DNA of 56,179 nt, from the NCBI RefSeq assembly GCF_944385615.1, contig NZ_CALWXV010000010.1:1-56179 (forward strand), in the 5' to 3' direction. This document shows positions 9,516 through 18,345 of the stretch, piece by piece. The stretch comes from an uncultured Flavonifractor sp. (GTDB lineage: Bacteria > Bacillota > Clostridia > Oscillospirales > Oscillospiraceae). The translations under genes were made by a program, and so were the position numbers. The notes below the pieces were generated by a model. It ran no database searches, was not told the DNA's origin, and saw only the letters and a program-made list of their open reading frames with translations. Numbering within the stretch: the first letter of the stretch is position 1; every line of letters begins with the position of its first letter.

Positions 9516-11837
9516 TTATACGCCGTGCTTCACCCGGTCGCGCTCCTCGGCCCGCTTGGCGTTGTTGAAGCGGTCCAGGGTGCCTACCAGGTAACCGGTG
9601 ATCCGGCGGATGCGCTCAAAGGGCACCCCGTCGGCCTCGGTGCGGCCGCAGCCGGGGCAGCGGTCCCCAATGATGCCGGAGAAGCCGCACACCGGGTCCC
9701 GGTCCACCGGGTGGTTGACCGAGCCGTAGCCAATGCCGCTCTCCTTCATGCAGCGGATGACCTTTTCAAAGGCCTCCAGGTTGTCGGTGGGGTCGCCGTC
9801 CATCTCGATGTAGCTGATATGTCCGGCGTTGGTAAGGGCGTGATAAGGGGCCTCGATCTGGATCTTGTCGTAGGCCGAGATAGGGTAATACACCGGCACA
9901 TGGAAGGAATTGGTGTAATAATCCCGGTCGGTGATCCCCTCCAGCTCCCCGAAGCGGGCCTTGTCCATGCGCACAAAGCGGCCGGACAGCCCCTCGGCAG
10001 GGGTAGCCAGCAGGGAGAAGTTGAGCCCCCGCTTTTCGCTCTCCTGATCCATCCGGGCCCTCATGTGGGAGATGATCTCCAGGCCCAGCACCTGGGCCTT
10101 CTCACTCTCTCCGTGGTGGACCCCGATAAGGGCCTTCAGTGTCTCAGCCAGGCCGATAAAGCCCACCGACAGGGTGCCGTGCTTGAGCACCTCCCGCACC
10201 TCGTCCTCCCAGTCCAGCTTGTCGCTGTCCAGCCACACCCCCTGGCCCATGAGGAAGGGGAAGTTGTACACATGCTTGCGGCACTGGATCTCAAACCGCT
10301 CCAGCAGCTGGTCCACGCACAGGTCCATCATCCGGTCCAGGGACTCGAAGAAGGTGTTCAGGTCCCCCTTGGCCTTGATGGCCAGCCGGGGCAGGTTGAT
10401 GGTGGTAAAGGACAGGTTGCCCCGGCCGTTGCAGATCTCCCGGCTGGGGTCGTACACGTTGCCGATAACCCGGGTGCGGCAGCCCATGTAGGCGATCTCG
10501 GTCTCAGGGTGGCCGGGCTTGTAGTATTGCAGGTTGAAGGGGGCGTCGATAAAGGAGAAATTGGGGAACAGCCGCTTGGCGGAGCACCGCATGGCCAGCT
10601 GGAACAGGTCATAGTTGGGCTCGCCGGGGTTGTAGTTGATCCCCTCCTTCACCCGGAAAATCTGAATGGGGAAAATGGGGGTCTCTCCCCCGCCCAGGCC
10701 GGCCTCGGTAGCCAGCATCACATTTTTCATCACCATACGGCCCTCGGGAGAGGTATCCATGCCGTAGTTGATGGAGGAGAACGGGGTCTGGGCCCCGGCC
10801 CGGGAGTGCATGGTGTTCAGGTTGTGGATCAGGGCCTCCATGGCCTGATAGGTGGCCCGGTCGGTCTCCTTCACCGCCCGCTGCTGGGCAAATTTCTGGG
10901 CCTTCTCCACGGTGGCCTCGTCCCCGAACTGGGGCACCAGAGCGGCCCGCTCGGCGGCAAAATAGGCCTCATCCCCCGCCAATACAGGGCACAGGCCGTT
11001 CTCCCGCTCCAGCTTGGCCATGATCTCCTTCAGCACCCCCTCAGGGTCGCTCTCATCCTCCAGCAGCATAAGGGCACGGGCCAGGTTCTGCCGGTACACC
11101 CGCTTGAAGGTCTTGCGCACCCCGTCGGACATTCCGTAGTCAAAGTTCACCACGCTCTGGCCGCCATGCTGGTCATTCTGGTTGGACTGGATGGCGATGC
11201 AGCACAGGGCGGCATAGGAGGCAATGTCGTTGGGCTCCCGCAGGGTGCCATGGCCGGTGGAAAAGCCCCCCTCAAACAGCTTCTTGATGTCGATCTGACA
11301 GCAGGTGGTGGTGAGGGTCAGAAAGTCCAGGTCGTGGATGTGGATATCCCCCTCCCGGTGGGCCCGGGCGTGGTCGGGGTTGAGGACGAACATATCGTAA
11401 AACTGCTTGGCTCCCTCAGAGCCGAACTTCAGCATGGAGCCCATGGCGGTGTCGCCGTCGATGTTGGCGTTCTCCCGCTTGATGTCGGAGTCCTTGGCCG
11501 CGGAGAAGGTAATGTCCTCGTAGGTCTTCATCAGGCGGGTGTTCATCTCTCTGGCCCGGCTGCGCTCCTCCCGATAGAGGATATAGGCCCGGGCGGTCTG
11601 GATATAGCCGTTGTCCATCAGCACCCGCTCCACCAGATCCTGGATATGCTCCACGTCGGGCTGCTTCTCCCCCTCCACCTCCAGGATGGAGAGCACCTCA
11701 TCGGCCAGCCGTCTGGCCTCTACCTCCTTGCCCGGCTTGTAGGTGGCCTGGAAGGCCTTGTCAATGGCTCCGGCGATCTTGTCCTCGTTGAAGTCCGCCA
11801 GCCGGCCGTCCCGCTTTCTGATCTTGGTGAGTGTCAT
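9516..11837 (-). CDS. nrdD: Anaerobic ribonucleoside-triphosphate reductase (class III)
   Basis: Glycyl-radical enzyme that makes dNTPs from NTPs without oxygen. The 773-residue protein begins with an ATP-cone (MTLTKIRKRDGRLADFNEDK to about residue 95), the allosteric dATP/ATP switch. The catalytic domain shows HIHDLDFL, TTTCCQIDI, GGQSVVNFDYG and SINYGMDTSPEG. The C-terminus carries the zinc knuckle DPVCGFSGIIGDRCPGCG and the glycyl-radical motif RRITGYLVG. The ATG at 11837 is chosen because the frame continues upstream across the promoter and NrdR box; AAAGGA lies about 11 bases before it. The activase gene nrdG is not adjacent. Confidence 0.96.
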   Translation of the reverse strand: MTLTKIRKRDGRLADFNEDKIAGAIDKAFQATYKPGKEVEARRLADEVLSILEVEGEKQPDVEHIQDLVERVLMDNGYIQTARAYILYREERSRAREMNTRLMKTYEDITFSAAKDSDIKRENANIDGDTAMGSMLKFGSEGAKQFYDMFVLNPDHARAHREGDIHIHDLDFLTLTTTCCQIDIKKLFEGGFSTGHGTLREPNDIASYAALCCIAIQSNQNDQHGGQSVVNFDYGMSDGVRKTFKRVYRQNLARALMLLEDESDPEGVLKEIMAKLERENGLCPVLAGDEAYFAAERAALVPQFGDEATVEKAQKFAQQRAVKETDRATYQAMEALIHNLNTMHSRAGAQTPFSSINYGMDTSPEGRMVMKNVMLATEAGLGGGETPIFPIQIFRVKEGINYNPGEPNYDLFQLAMRCSAKRLFPNFSFIDAPFNLQYYKPGHPETEIAYMGCRTRVIGNVYDPSREICNGRGNLSFTTINLPRLAIKAKGDLNTFFESLDRMMDLCVDQLLERFEIQCRKHVYNFPFLMGQGVWLDSDKLDWEDEVREVLKHGTLSVGFIGLAETLKALIGVHHGESEKAQVLGLEIISHMRARMDQESEKRGLNFSLLATPAEGLSGRFVRMDKARFGELEGITDRDYYTNSFHVPVYYPISAYDKIQIEAPYHALTNAGHISYIEMDGDPTDNLEAFEKVIRCMKESGIGYGSVNHPVDRDPVCGFSGIIGDRCPGCGRTEADGVPFERIRRITGYLVGTLDRFNNAKRAEERDRVKHGV

Positions 11838-11895
11838 TGCGATCCGTTCCTTTCCGTCTCCGCTGATGCAGGTCATGCCTGTTCGTCCTAATTCG

Positions 11896-11911
11896 ACACA
11901 ATATCTTGTGT
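11896..11911. promoter_or_regulatory. NrdR box of nrdD
   Basis: acacaatatcttgtgt is a near-perfect palindrome matching the NrdR consensus (acaCwAtATaTwGtgt). A second, degenerate match sharing the ATCTTG core is at 11937-11952, 41 bases away, about four helical turns, and overlaps the predicted -10. NrdR is the ATP/dATP-sensing repressor of ribonucleotide reductase genes; its gene is not in the window. Confidence 0.85.
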
Positions 11912-11933
11912 TTTTCTTTTTTGCGCAACATCC

Positions 11934-11962
11934 ATGATACCGTATCTTGATATCCCCGTCAA
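11934..11962 (-). promoter_or_regulatory. Promoter of nrdD-rlmI
   Basis: On the minus strand TTGACG (11957-11962) and TATCAT (11934-11939) with a 17-base spacer. The strong NrdR box lies just downstream of the predicted start and the weaker one overlaps the -10, a layout suited to repression. Confidence 0.65.
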
Positions 11963-11972
11963 GGCACAAAAC

Positions 11973-12006
11973 AAAAAGCCCGTCCCAAAAAGGGGACGTG
12001 CTTTTT
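11973..12006 (-). terminator. Terminator of the homocysteine methyltransferase-like gene
   Basis: aaaaagc..cgtccc pairs with ggggacg..gcttttt around a short A-rich loop, giving a stem with a T tract on the minus strand. It lies 53 bases past the stop at 12059. Confidence 0.75.
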
Positions 12007-12058
12007 GTCTGTTTCGCTGATTTTCTCTCTTGTTCCGGCCGGTCCTTGACAGAGGCCC

Positions 12059-13282
12059 TTACAGCAGGACCAGCCCATACCGGGCCGCCATTTTCTGGAG
12101 AAATTCCTCCTCCAGATCCCCGGTGCCGTCCCAGAAGGCCCGGCCCTGGTAGAGCCGCAGGGCCTGCTCCAGCAGCTCGGGCACGTCGGACCACAGGCAC
12201 AAAGCGTCCTTTACCACATACTGATTTTCGGCAAAGATATCCAGATCGTCTTCCTCCAGGATGGCGATCTTCAGCGCCCCCTGGGGGGACTGCTCCTCCG
12301 CCTCCAGAATGTCCTCCATCAGATCAGGGGTACACTCAATGGTTTCCCCCACGTCCACATCGGGGGTAATAAAGCGGGCCTCCTTCTCGCTGGCGCAGGG
12401 GATCACGTCAGGGTCCCGCTCCACCGGCGGAAAGGCCCCGAAATCCACCTGGCCTACCGCCCGGGCCAGGGCGGCAATATGGCCCTCCGTGGTGCCGCAG
12501 CAACCGCCAAAAATACGGGCACCGGCGGCGGCATATCGGGGGGCAAAAGCCGCCAGCTCCTCCGGGGCGCAGCAGGCCCCGGGCAGCCCGGCGGAGGGCT
12601 TGGCAATCAGAGGTATGGACGCATAGGGGGCCAGCCGTTCCAGCTGCTCCGCCGTGTCGGCGGGGCTGGTGCAGTTGAGGCCAAAGGCAGAGGCCCCCAT
12701 GCCCTGCATGACGATGAGGGCGGCCAGCACATCGGTACCCACCCCGGGGGTACGGCCCTCGTCGTCGCAGACAAAGCTCACCCATACCGGCTTAGAGGAC
12801 ACACTCTTACAGGCCAGCACCGCCGCCCGAGCCTCCGCCATGTTGGTCATAGTCTCCACTAGGAACAGGTCCACCCCGGCAGTTTCCAACGCTGCGGCCT
12901 GCTCGGTGTATACCGCCACCAGCTCCTCAAAGCTGCTCTCGCCAAAGGGGGCCAGCGCCAGCCCGGTGGGGGCCAGATCTCCCGCCACCAGCACGCCCTC
13001 TCCGGCGGCCTGCCGGGTGAGTTCCACCAGACGGCGGTTATATTCTCCCACCTGCCCGGTGATCCCGCTGCGCTCCAGACTGGCCCGGTTGGCGCCGAAG
13101 GTGGGGGCCAGCAGGACCCGGCTGCCTGCCCGCACATAGCCCCGCTGTACCTCCAGCAGCACCTGGGGGTGCTCCAGCACCCACTGCTCGGTACAGACTC
13201 CGGCGGGCATACCCCGCTTGCGCAGCTCAGTGCCGGTGGCGCCGTCCATCAAAATGGGCAGAGAGATGGGAATGGTGTCCAT
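12059..13282 (-). CDS. Homocysteine S-methyltransferase-like protein with truncated pterin-domain-like tail
   Basis: N-terminal two thirds (to about residue 295) is a homocysteine-methyltransferase barrel as in MetH and BHMT: LMDGATGTELRKRGMP, LAPTFGANRASL, GLNCTSPAD and the zinc-binding GGCCGTTEGH, so all three zinc cysteines are present. There is no cobalamin-binding domain. The last about 110 residues are acidic and end EQALRLYQGRAFWDG...MAARYGLVLL, which follows the pattern of the middle of the MetH pterin-binding domain (EAGLKCIQGKPIVNS...RRYGAAVV) and stops where that barrel would continue. ATG at 13282 is preferred to 13309 because a GGAGG site lies between them. Substrate and methyl donor are unknown. 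Confidence 0.82.
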   Translation of the reverse strand: MDTIPISLPILMDGATGTELRKRGMPAGVCTEQWVLEHPQVLLEVQRGYVRAGSRVLLAPTFGANRASLERSGITGQVGEYNRRLVELTRQAAGEGVLVAGDLAPTGLALAPFGESSFEELVAVYTEQAAALETAGVDLFLVETMTNMAEARAAVLACKSVSSKPVWVSFVCDDEGRTPGVGTDVLAALIVMQGMGASAFGLNCTSPADTAEQLERLAPYASIPLIAKPSAGLPGACCAPEELAAFAPRYAAAGARIFGGCCGTTEGHIAALARAVGQVDFGAFPPVERDPDVIPCASEKEARFITPDVDVGETIECTPDLMEDILEAEEQSPQGALKIAILEEDDLDIFAENQYVVKDALCLWSDVPELLEQALRLYQGRAFWDGTGDLEEEFLQKMAARYGLVLL

Positions 13283-13365
13283 AATTGCGTTGTTCCTCCT
13301 GCATTGCACATTTGGGTGCTATTATAGCACAGTCTCTTACCGCAATGCAACCCCGCCCGGAGGGC

Positions 13366-13401
13366 GTAAAAGAGACCTGCCGCCCTATACGGCAGGTCTC
13401 T
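13366..13401 (-). terminator. Terminator of the membrane glycosyltransferase gene
   Basis: Perfect 12-bp arms (agagacctgccg at 13371-13382, complement at 13390-13401) with a T tract on the minus strand just beyond, 15 bases after the stop. Confidence 0.88.
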
Positions 13402-13415
13402 GGAAACAGCTTGGC

Positions 13416-14690
13416 TCAGCCCGCGCCAAGGCGCTTGGTGGCGGTGTGGTAGATGGGCTTCCACTCTACCTTCTTCACCAGGGCGGCAATGGAAATGGGG
13501 ATGTATGTAAACATAAAGATGGGGAAGGTAAACACATAGCCCAGCTTCCGCAGAGGAGATGTGCTGATATGCTTCCACTCGGAGAGGACGGTCAGCATAC
13601 CATAGCAGAACAGTCCCACATAGAAGTTCCACAGGGCGGAGAACATAAAGCCCACGGTCACGTCAATGACCCGGGCGGCCAGATAAGCAGGCTGGGTCAT
13701 GCAGGTGGCCAGGATGATGCCGTTGAAGAGGATCATCACCAGGGTAAGCAGCATACCGGGGGCCACGGTAACAAACATATCATAGCAGGAGGTACCCAGC
13801 CGGCCGGGCCGGAAGCAGCCCTTCAGCAGGGGAGCGGTATACTCCCGGTCCACCTGATAGAAGCCCTTGGACCACCGCAGCCGCTGGTCCCAGGACTGGC
13901 GGAAAGTGGTGGGCTGCTCGTCATACACCACGGCGGTGTCACAGTAGCCGATCTTCCGGCCCTGAATGGCGCAGTCCACGGAGAACTGAATGTCCTCGGT
14001 CAGCAGGTGGAAGGGCCAGCCGCCGTTGTCCCGGATCACCTGGGCAGACACCAGGAAGCCGGTACCCGACACATGGCAGTTGGTGCCCAGCAGGGTGCGG
14101 GGGAAGTTGAGGAAGCGGGCCTCCCGCAAAAACCAGATGGAATAGCCGGCAGAGATCCAGTTATCCCCGAAATTCTTGGAGTTGCGGTAACAGGTGATGG
14201 CGTCATACCCCTTGTCAAAGGTACGGTTCATCTCGGACACAAAGTTGGGGTCCACCAGATTGTCGGCGTCAAAGACAAAATAGGCGTCGTAGACGTCTTT
14301 GCCCTCCTCCTCCAGCCGGTGGAAGAGGTAATCCATGGCATAGCCCTTGCCCTTTTTGTGCTGGTCAAAGCGCTCGTATACAAAAGCGCCGGCCTTGCGG
14401 GCCACACCGGCGGTATCATCGGTACAGTTGTCGGCTACCACATACAGATCCAGCAGTTCTTTGGGATAGTTTTGTTTGTTCAGACTGTCCAACAGTTCTC
14501 CGATGACCGCCGCCTCATTGCGGGCGGATACGATGGCGGCAAACCGGTGGAGCGTTTGGGGCTGATGGCTGTCTTTCCAGCGCCGGCGTACCAGACCTAC
14601 TACCACATAAAAGCCTTGGTACAAATAGAGCAGGGTGAAGAGCACCACTACCGCAAAATTCAAATCATTTACAAGTTCCAGTATCATCAT
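13416..14690 (-). CDS. Membrane glycosyltransferase, family 2
   Basis: Predicted polymerising or lipid-linked sugar transferase at the cytoplasmic membrane. The 424-residue protein has one N-terminal membrane segment (about residues 10-35), a GT-A domain with AAIVSARNEAAVIGELLDSL, VVADNCTDDT, the DxD-type VFDADNLVDPNF, LLTEDIQFSVD and QRLRWSKGF (the QxxRW signature of processive family 2 enzymes). Three or four more membrane helices follow (about 290-410). First ATG at 14690 has GGAGG 9 bases upstream. It is a single-gene unit with its own promoter and terminator. Product (cellulose-, hyaluronan- or poly-GlcNAc-like) cannot be told from sequence. Confidence 0.88.
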   Translation of the reverse strand: MMILELVNDLNFAVVVLFTLLYLYQGFYVVVGLVRRRWKDSHQPQTLHRFAAIVSARNEAAVIGELLDSLNKQNYPKELLDLYVVADNCTDDTAGVARKAGAFVYERFDQHKKGKGYAMDYLFHRLEEEGKDVYDAYFVFDADNLVDPNFVSEMNRTFDKGYDAITCYRNSKNFGDNWISAGYSIWFLREARFLNFPRTLLGTNCHVSGTGFLVSAQVIRDNGGWPFHLLTEDIQFSVDCAIQGRKIGYCDTAVVYDEQPTTFRQSWDQRLRWSKGFYQVDREYTAPLLKGCFRPGRLGTSCYDMFVTVAPGMLLTLVMILFNGIILATCMTQPAYLAARVIDVTVGFMFSALWNFYVGLFCYGMLTVLSEWKHISTSPLRKLGYVFTFPIFMFTYIPISIAALVKKVEWKPIYHTATKRLGAG

Positions 14691-14752
14691 TCCAGTAATC
14701 CTCCGTCTGTCGATGGCTGAAGGAAACCGCAGTACGTCTGCGTGTATTGCAT

Positions 14753-14780
14753 ATCATACCACACCCCGAAAAGATTACAA
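14753..14780 (-). promoter_or_regulatory. Promoter of the membrane glycosyltransferase gene
   Basis: Minus strand TTGTAA (14775-14780) and TATGAT (14753-14758), 16-base spacer, about 63 bases upstream of the start codon. Confidence 0.55.
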
Positions 14781-14965
14781 GAGTGTTACATACCAATTAA
14801 CAGAAGATTAAGGGAAAGTTTTTATTTCTTTTATACAAATGTAAGATTTCCTCCCTCATCTCTGTAAAAGGATTCCACTGTCACAACTTTCTCCGTTTTT
14901 GGAAACATTATATCGTTTTTCTATGTATACATAATATAGAAACTATTTTCTTGAACAGAGAAACA

Positions 14966-14998
14966 AAAAGCCCCGCCTCTCACAGAAAGGCGGGGCCT
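14966..14998 (-). terminator. Terminator of murI-DUF1934-argS
   Basis: gccccgcct (14970-14978) pairs with aggcggggc (14988-14996); on the minus strand a T tract follows. It lies 13 bases beyond the argS stop. Confidence 0.88.
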
Positions 14999-15010
14999 GA
15001 GGTTGTTTTG

Positions 15011-16759
15011 TTACATCTTCTCAGGGGCGGTAACGCCGATGAGGGCCAGACAGTTGGCAATGACTGCCCGCACGGTATCGGCCAGCTTGAGCCGGGCGGA
15101 AAGCACGTGGGGTTCCTCGCCCTTGATGCGGCAGGCGTTGTAGAACCGGTGGAAATCGCCAGCCAGGGTGATGAGATAGCGGTTGACGTGGGAGGGGTCG
15201 TAGTCCCGGGCAGAGATACGGATCACCTCGGGCAGCTGGGACAGGGTCTTGATGAGGGCCTTCTCCTCCGCCGTGGTGAAGAGAGAGGCGTCCACTGCCG
15301 CCGCATCGGGCACCTGAGCCCCCTCCTCGGTAAGGCGGCTCACCAGAGAGCAGATCCGGGCGTGGGCGTACTGCACATAGTACACCGGGTTGTCCGAGTC
15401 CTGCCGCACCGCCAGGTCCAGGTCAAAGTCCAGAGCAGAGGTGGAAGAGCGGGAGTTAAAGAAGAACCGGGCGGCGTCCACGCTGACCTCGTCCAGCAGG
15501 TCCCGCAGGGCGATGGCCTTGCCGGAGCGTTTGGACATACGGACGGGCTGCCCGTCCTGAAGCAGGTTGACCAGCTGCATCAGCACCACAACGAGCCGGT
15601 GGGAGCCGTCCAGACCCAGGCCGTCCAGAGCAGCCTGAAGCCGGGCCACGTGGCCGTGGTGGTCGGCGCCCCAGATGTTGATGGCCTTGGAGAAGCCCCG
15701 CTTCTCCAGCTTGTTGCGGTGATAGGCGATATCAGCGGCAAAATAGGTGTAGAAGCCATTGGCCCGGCGGAGCACATCGTCCTTCAGGTCCAGCTTGTCC
15801 ACCTGCTCCTGGGTCTTGCCCTCATTCATAAACTTCTGCTTCAGCAGATCGGTGGTCTTGAGCCACAAGGCTCCGTCCTTCTCATAGGTCCAGCCCTTGT
15901 CGGCCAGCATCCCCACCGTCTCGGCCACATAGCCGCTTTCGTGGAGGGTGGACTCCAAAAACCACTCATTATACTCGATCTGGTACCGGCGCAGATCCGC
16001 TTTCATCTTGGGAATGTTGACCGACAGGCCGTACTGGGCCATGGCGGCCTGCCGCTCCTCCTCCGGCTTGTCCTTCCAGGAGGGGCCGTGCTGGTCGTAG
16101 AAGGCCTGGGCCAGCTCCTTGATGTCGTCCCCGTGGTAGCCGTCCTCAGGGAAGGAGTGATTCTCCTCCCCCAGCACGATCTGGAGATAGCGGGCGTCAA
16201 TAGACATGGCAAACTTGTGGATCTGGTTGCCTGCGTCGTTGACGTAGAACTCCCGCCACACGTCGTAGCCCGCCCGCTCCAGCACGCTGGCCAGAGCGTC
16301 GCCCAGCACGCCGCCCCGGGCGTTGCCGATGTGCATGGGGCCGGTGGGGTTGGCGGAGACAAACTCCACCATCACCTTCTCGCCGTGGCCCTCATCCACC
16401 GCGCCGTAGGTGTTCCCCTCGGCCTGGATGTCGGTCAGCACCTCGCCGTACCACTTGCTGCCCAGCGTGAAGTTCAAAAAGCCCGGTCCGGCGATCTCCA
16501 CCTTATCAAAGAAGGTACCCGCCAGTTCCAGGTTGTCTACAATGGTCTGGGCGATCTGCCGGGGTGCCTTGTGGAGCGCCTTGGCCCCCGCCATGGCAAA
16601 GGAGGAGGCGTAGTCCCCATGTGTGGGGTCCTTCGGGATCTCAATGGTGGCCTTGACCTCCGCCCCGGCGGGCAGCAGGCCGGCCGCCGCGGCCTTCTCA
16701 TAGGCCGCCTGGGTCAGCTGGGCGACCTGCTCCCGGGCCGCCTGGATCATATTGGACAT
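15011..16759 (-). CDS. argS: Arginyl-tRNA synthetase
   Basis: Class I aminoacyl-tRNA synthetase charging tRNA-Arg. 582 residues, normal length. The ArgS-specific N-terminal domain is followed by the HIGH-type motif PTGPMHIGNARGG and the KMSKS-type motif PVRMSKRSGKAI. A DALR-type anticodon-binding helical domain ends in the family-typical LIGVTAPEKM. ATG at 16759 is chosen because AAAAGGTG lies 8 bases upstream; the GTG at 16768 is inside that site. It follows the DUF1934 gene by 55 bases, the same pairing as ywiB-argS in Bacillus. Confidence 0.97.
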   Translation of the reverse strand: MSNMIQAAREQVAQLTQAAYEKAAAAGLLPAGAEVKATIEIPKDPTHGDYASSFAMAGAKALHKAPRQIAQTIVDNLELAGTFFDKVEIAGPGFLNFTLGSKWYGEVLTDIQAEGNTYGAVDEGHGEKVMVEFVSANPTGPMHIGNARGGVLGDALASVLERAGYDVWREFYVNDAGNQIHKFAMSIDARYLQIVLGEENHSFPEDGYHGDDIKELAQAFYDQHGPSWKDKPEEERQAAMAQYGLSVNIPKMKADLRRYQIEYNEWFLESTLHESGYVAETVGMLADKGWTYEKDGALWLKTTDLLKQKFMNEGKTQEQVDKLDLKDDVLRRANGFYTYFAADIAYHRNKLEKRGFSKAINIWGADHHGHVARLQAALDGLGLDGSHRLVVVLMQLVNLLQDGQPVRMSKRSGKAIALRDLLDEVSVDAARFFFNSRSSTSALDFDLDLAVRQDSDNPVYYVQYAHARICSLVSRLTEEGAQVPDAAAVDASLFTTAEEKALIKTLSQLPEVIRISARDYDPSHVNRYLITLAGDFHRFYNACRIKGEEPHVLSARLKLADTVRAVIANCLALIGVTAPEKM

Positions 16760-16814
16760 TTCTATCACCTTTTCTTTGATTTCTCAAAAATGCAAGCATT
16801 GGAGCGCCTTGCGC

Positions 16815-17258
16815 TCACTGCCGGATGCCGTTCCCTTTCTGCCGCACCTGGATATGGAAGAGATTCTCTCCCGCCACCGCATGGTCGATCTCCAGGGCGT
16901 AGTTGATCTCGATGCTGCCTCCGTCGGGACTGAGCTGGGCACGCATCTTCTTGGTGCTGACCCCCACGGCCAGGGCCCCATAGGGGGTATTGTACATGGA
17001 CAGGTGCCGCCTGCCCTCCTCAAAGACCATCTGGGAGTTGACCTCCCCCATCCGCAGCAGGGTTACCCGCTCGGGCTCAATCTGGAAGGTGGTCAAAGTG
17101 CCCTCCAGCCCGGTGAGTTCGCTCTCCTGATAGCTGAGGGTGTACCCATCCGCTCCGTCGGGGGCCAGCCGCCCCTCAGTCACCAACTCGATCACCTCGG
17201 GCTCCTGGTCCTCAAAGGACTGCTTGCCCTGAATGGATATGATAACATTGTTCTCCAT
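16815..17258 (-). CDS. DUF1934 (YwiB-like) protein
   Basis: 147-residue cytoplasmic protein of the DUF1934 family, which has a lipocalin/calycin-like beta-barrel and no established activity. Seen: IISIQGKQSFEDQEPEVIELVTEG, YTLSYQESELTGLEGTLTTF, VTLLRMGEVNSQMVFEEG, then the conserved PYGALAVGVSTKKM and INYALEID. The ATG at 17258 has GAGGGA 10 bases upstream; the frame extends further back but without a better site. It lies between murI and argS, an arrangement long conserved in Firmicutes. Confidence 0.88.
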   Translation of the reverse strand: MENNVIISIQGKQSFEDQEPEVIELVTEGRLAPDGADGYTLSYQESELTGLEGTLTTFQIEPERVTLLRMGEVNSQMVFEEGRRHLSMYNTPYGALAVGVSTKKMRAQLSPDGGSIEINYALEIDHAVAGENLFHIQVRQKGNGIRQ

Positions 17259-17347
17259 GGTTCTGTGTTCCCTCTTTACCGGCCGTTTCGGCCGCAAATT
17301 GCACCATATTATATCCAATTCCAGCCCCAATGTAAAGGGGGCAGACC

Positions 17348-18163
17348 TCAATAGCGGCTGATATCCACCTGACCCACCGCTCCGGTCACGTCCCAGCCCA
17401 GGAAAATGGAGGCCAGACGGGAAAAATCCTCCTGCCGGTCGCTGACAAAATAGCGGCAGGTCCCGCCCCCATCGCGGCCGGAGAGAGCGTCCAGCTCTGC
17501 CAGCCGGGCCGCTGCCGCCCAGGCGCCCTCGGCCCCGGCATTGACCAAAGTCACTTCGGGCCCCATTTGGGCGGAGATGACCCCCTCCAGCAGCGGGTAA
17601 TGGGTACAGCCCAGCACCAGCGTGTCCACCCCGGCCGCCTTCAAGGGGGCCAGGTACTCCGCCGCCACCGTCTCGATGACCACATCGCCTGGCTTGAACC
17701 GTCCGTTCTCCACCAGGGGCACAAAGAGAGGACAGGGCTGGGAAAAGACCTGGGCCGCCGGATCCTCTTTGTGGATCAGGGCCTCATAGGCCCCGCTACG
17801 GATGGAGGCCTGGGTGCCGATCAGGCCCACTCTATCGTTTCGGGTGGCCCTGGCTGCTGCTGCTGCGGCGGGAGCTACCACCCCCAGCACCGGGATGGGG
17901 TTTTCCTGGGCCAGCACCTCCAGCGCCGTGGTGGACACGGTACCGCAGGCGATGACGATCAGTTTCAGATCAAAGGTACGCAAAAAGGCCACATCCTGCC
18001 GGGCATACCGGACGATGGTCTCCCGGGAGCGGCTGCCGTAGGGCACCCGGCCGGTGTCTCCGAAGTAGACGATATCCTCTCCGGGCAGCAGGCGGCACAG
18101 CTCCCGCACCGTGGTCAGGCCTCCCAGCCCTGAGTCAAATACGCCGATGGGTCGTCCATCCAA
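17348..18163 (-). CDS. murI: Glutamate racemase
   Basis: Supplies D-glutamate for peptidoglycan. The 271-residue protein shows GVFDSGLGGLTTVRELCRLLPGEDIVYFGDTGRVPYG, the first catalytic cysteine in LIVIACGTVSTTAL, and the second in DTLVLGCTHYPLLEGVI. All family motifs are intact and length is normal. The ATG is preceded by AGGAGGG. It heads the minus-strand murI-DUF1934-argS run (89-base gap to the next gene) and is divergent from the unknown gene at 18346. Confidence 0.96.
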   Translation of the reverse strand: MDGRPIGVFDSGLGGLTTVRELCRLLPGEDIVYFGDTGRVPYGSRSRETIVRYARQDVAFLRTFDLKLIVIACGTVSTTALEVLAQENPIPVLGVVAPAAAAAARATRNDRVGLIGTQASIRSGAYEALIHKEDPAAQVFSQPCPLFVPLVENGRFKPGDVVIETVAAEYLAPLKAAGVDTLVLGCTHYPLLEGVISAQMGPEVTLVNAGAEGAWAAAARLAELDALSGRDGGGTCRYFVSDRQEDFSRLASIFLGWDVTGAVGQVDISRY

Positions 18164-18256
18164 GGCGCTCCCTCCTGTTCTACTGTGGTTCTTTTAATCA
18201 TAGGGGAAACAGAGGCGGAAAACAAGGGGTTATTTTCACATTTTTCCTTCCCTGGT

Positions 18257-18284
18257 TTGACATTTCTCCGGGGGCGACTATAAT
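18257..18284 (+). promoter_or_regulatory. Strong promoter of the unknown gene at 18346
   Basis: TTGACA (18257-18262), 16-base spacer, TATAAT (18279-18284): exact consensus hexamers, the best promoter in the window. The leader to the start codon is about 55 bases. Confidence 0.8.
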
Positions 18285-18345
18285 ATGAGAGTGGGGTATG
18301 GTCCCCCGTGCCCTAACGTCATGACAGCAAGGAGGTCGCATTGGT

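Larger units (their letters stand above)
14691..15010. other. 320-base spacer with promoter and terminator only
   Basis: Contains the glycosyltransferase promoter (14753-14780) and the argS terminator (about 14966-14998). The part between (14800-14960) is AT-rich and holds no gene or conserved element I can recognise. Confidence 0.7.

Noticed and set aside
11838-12200. N-terminal extension of the nrdD frame by about 120 residues
   Set aside because: It would run across the promoter and NrdR box and into the neighbouring gene; NrdD proteins start at the ATP-cone, matching the ATG at 11837.
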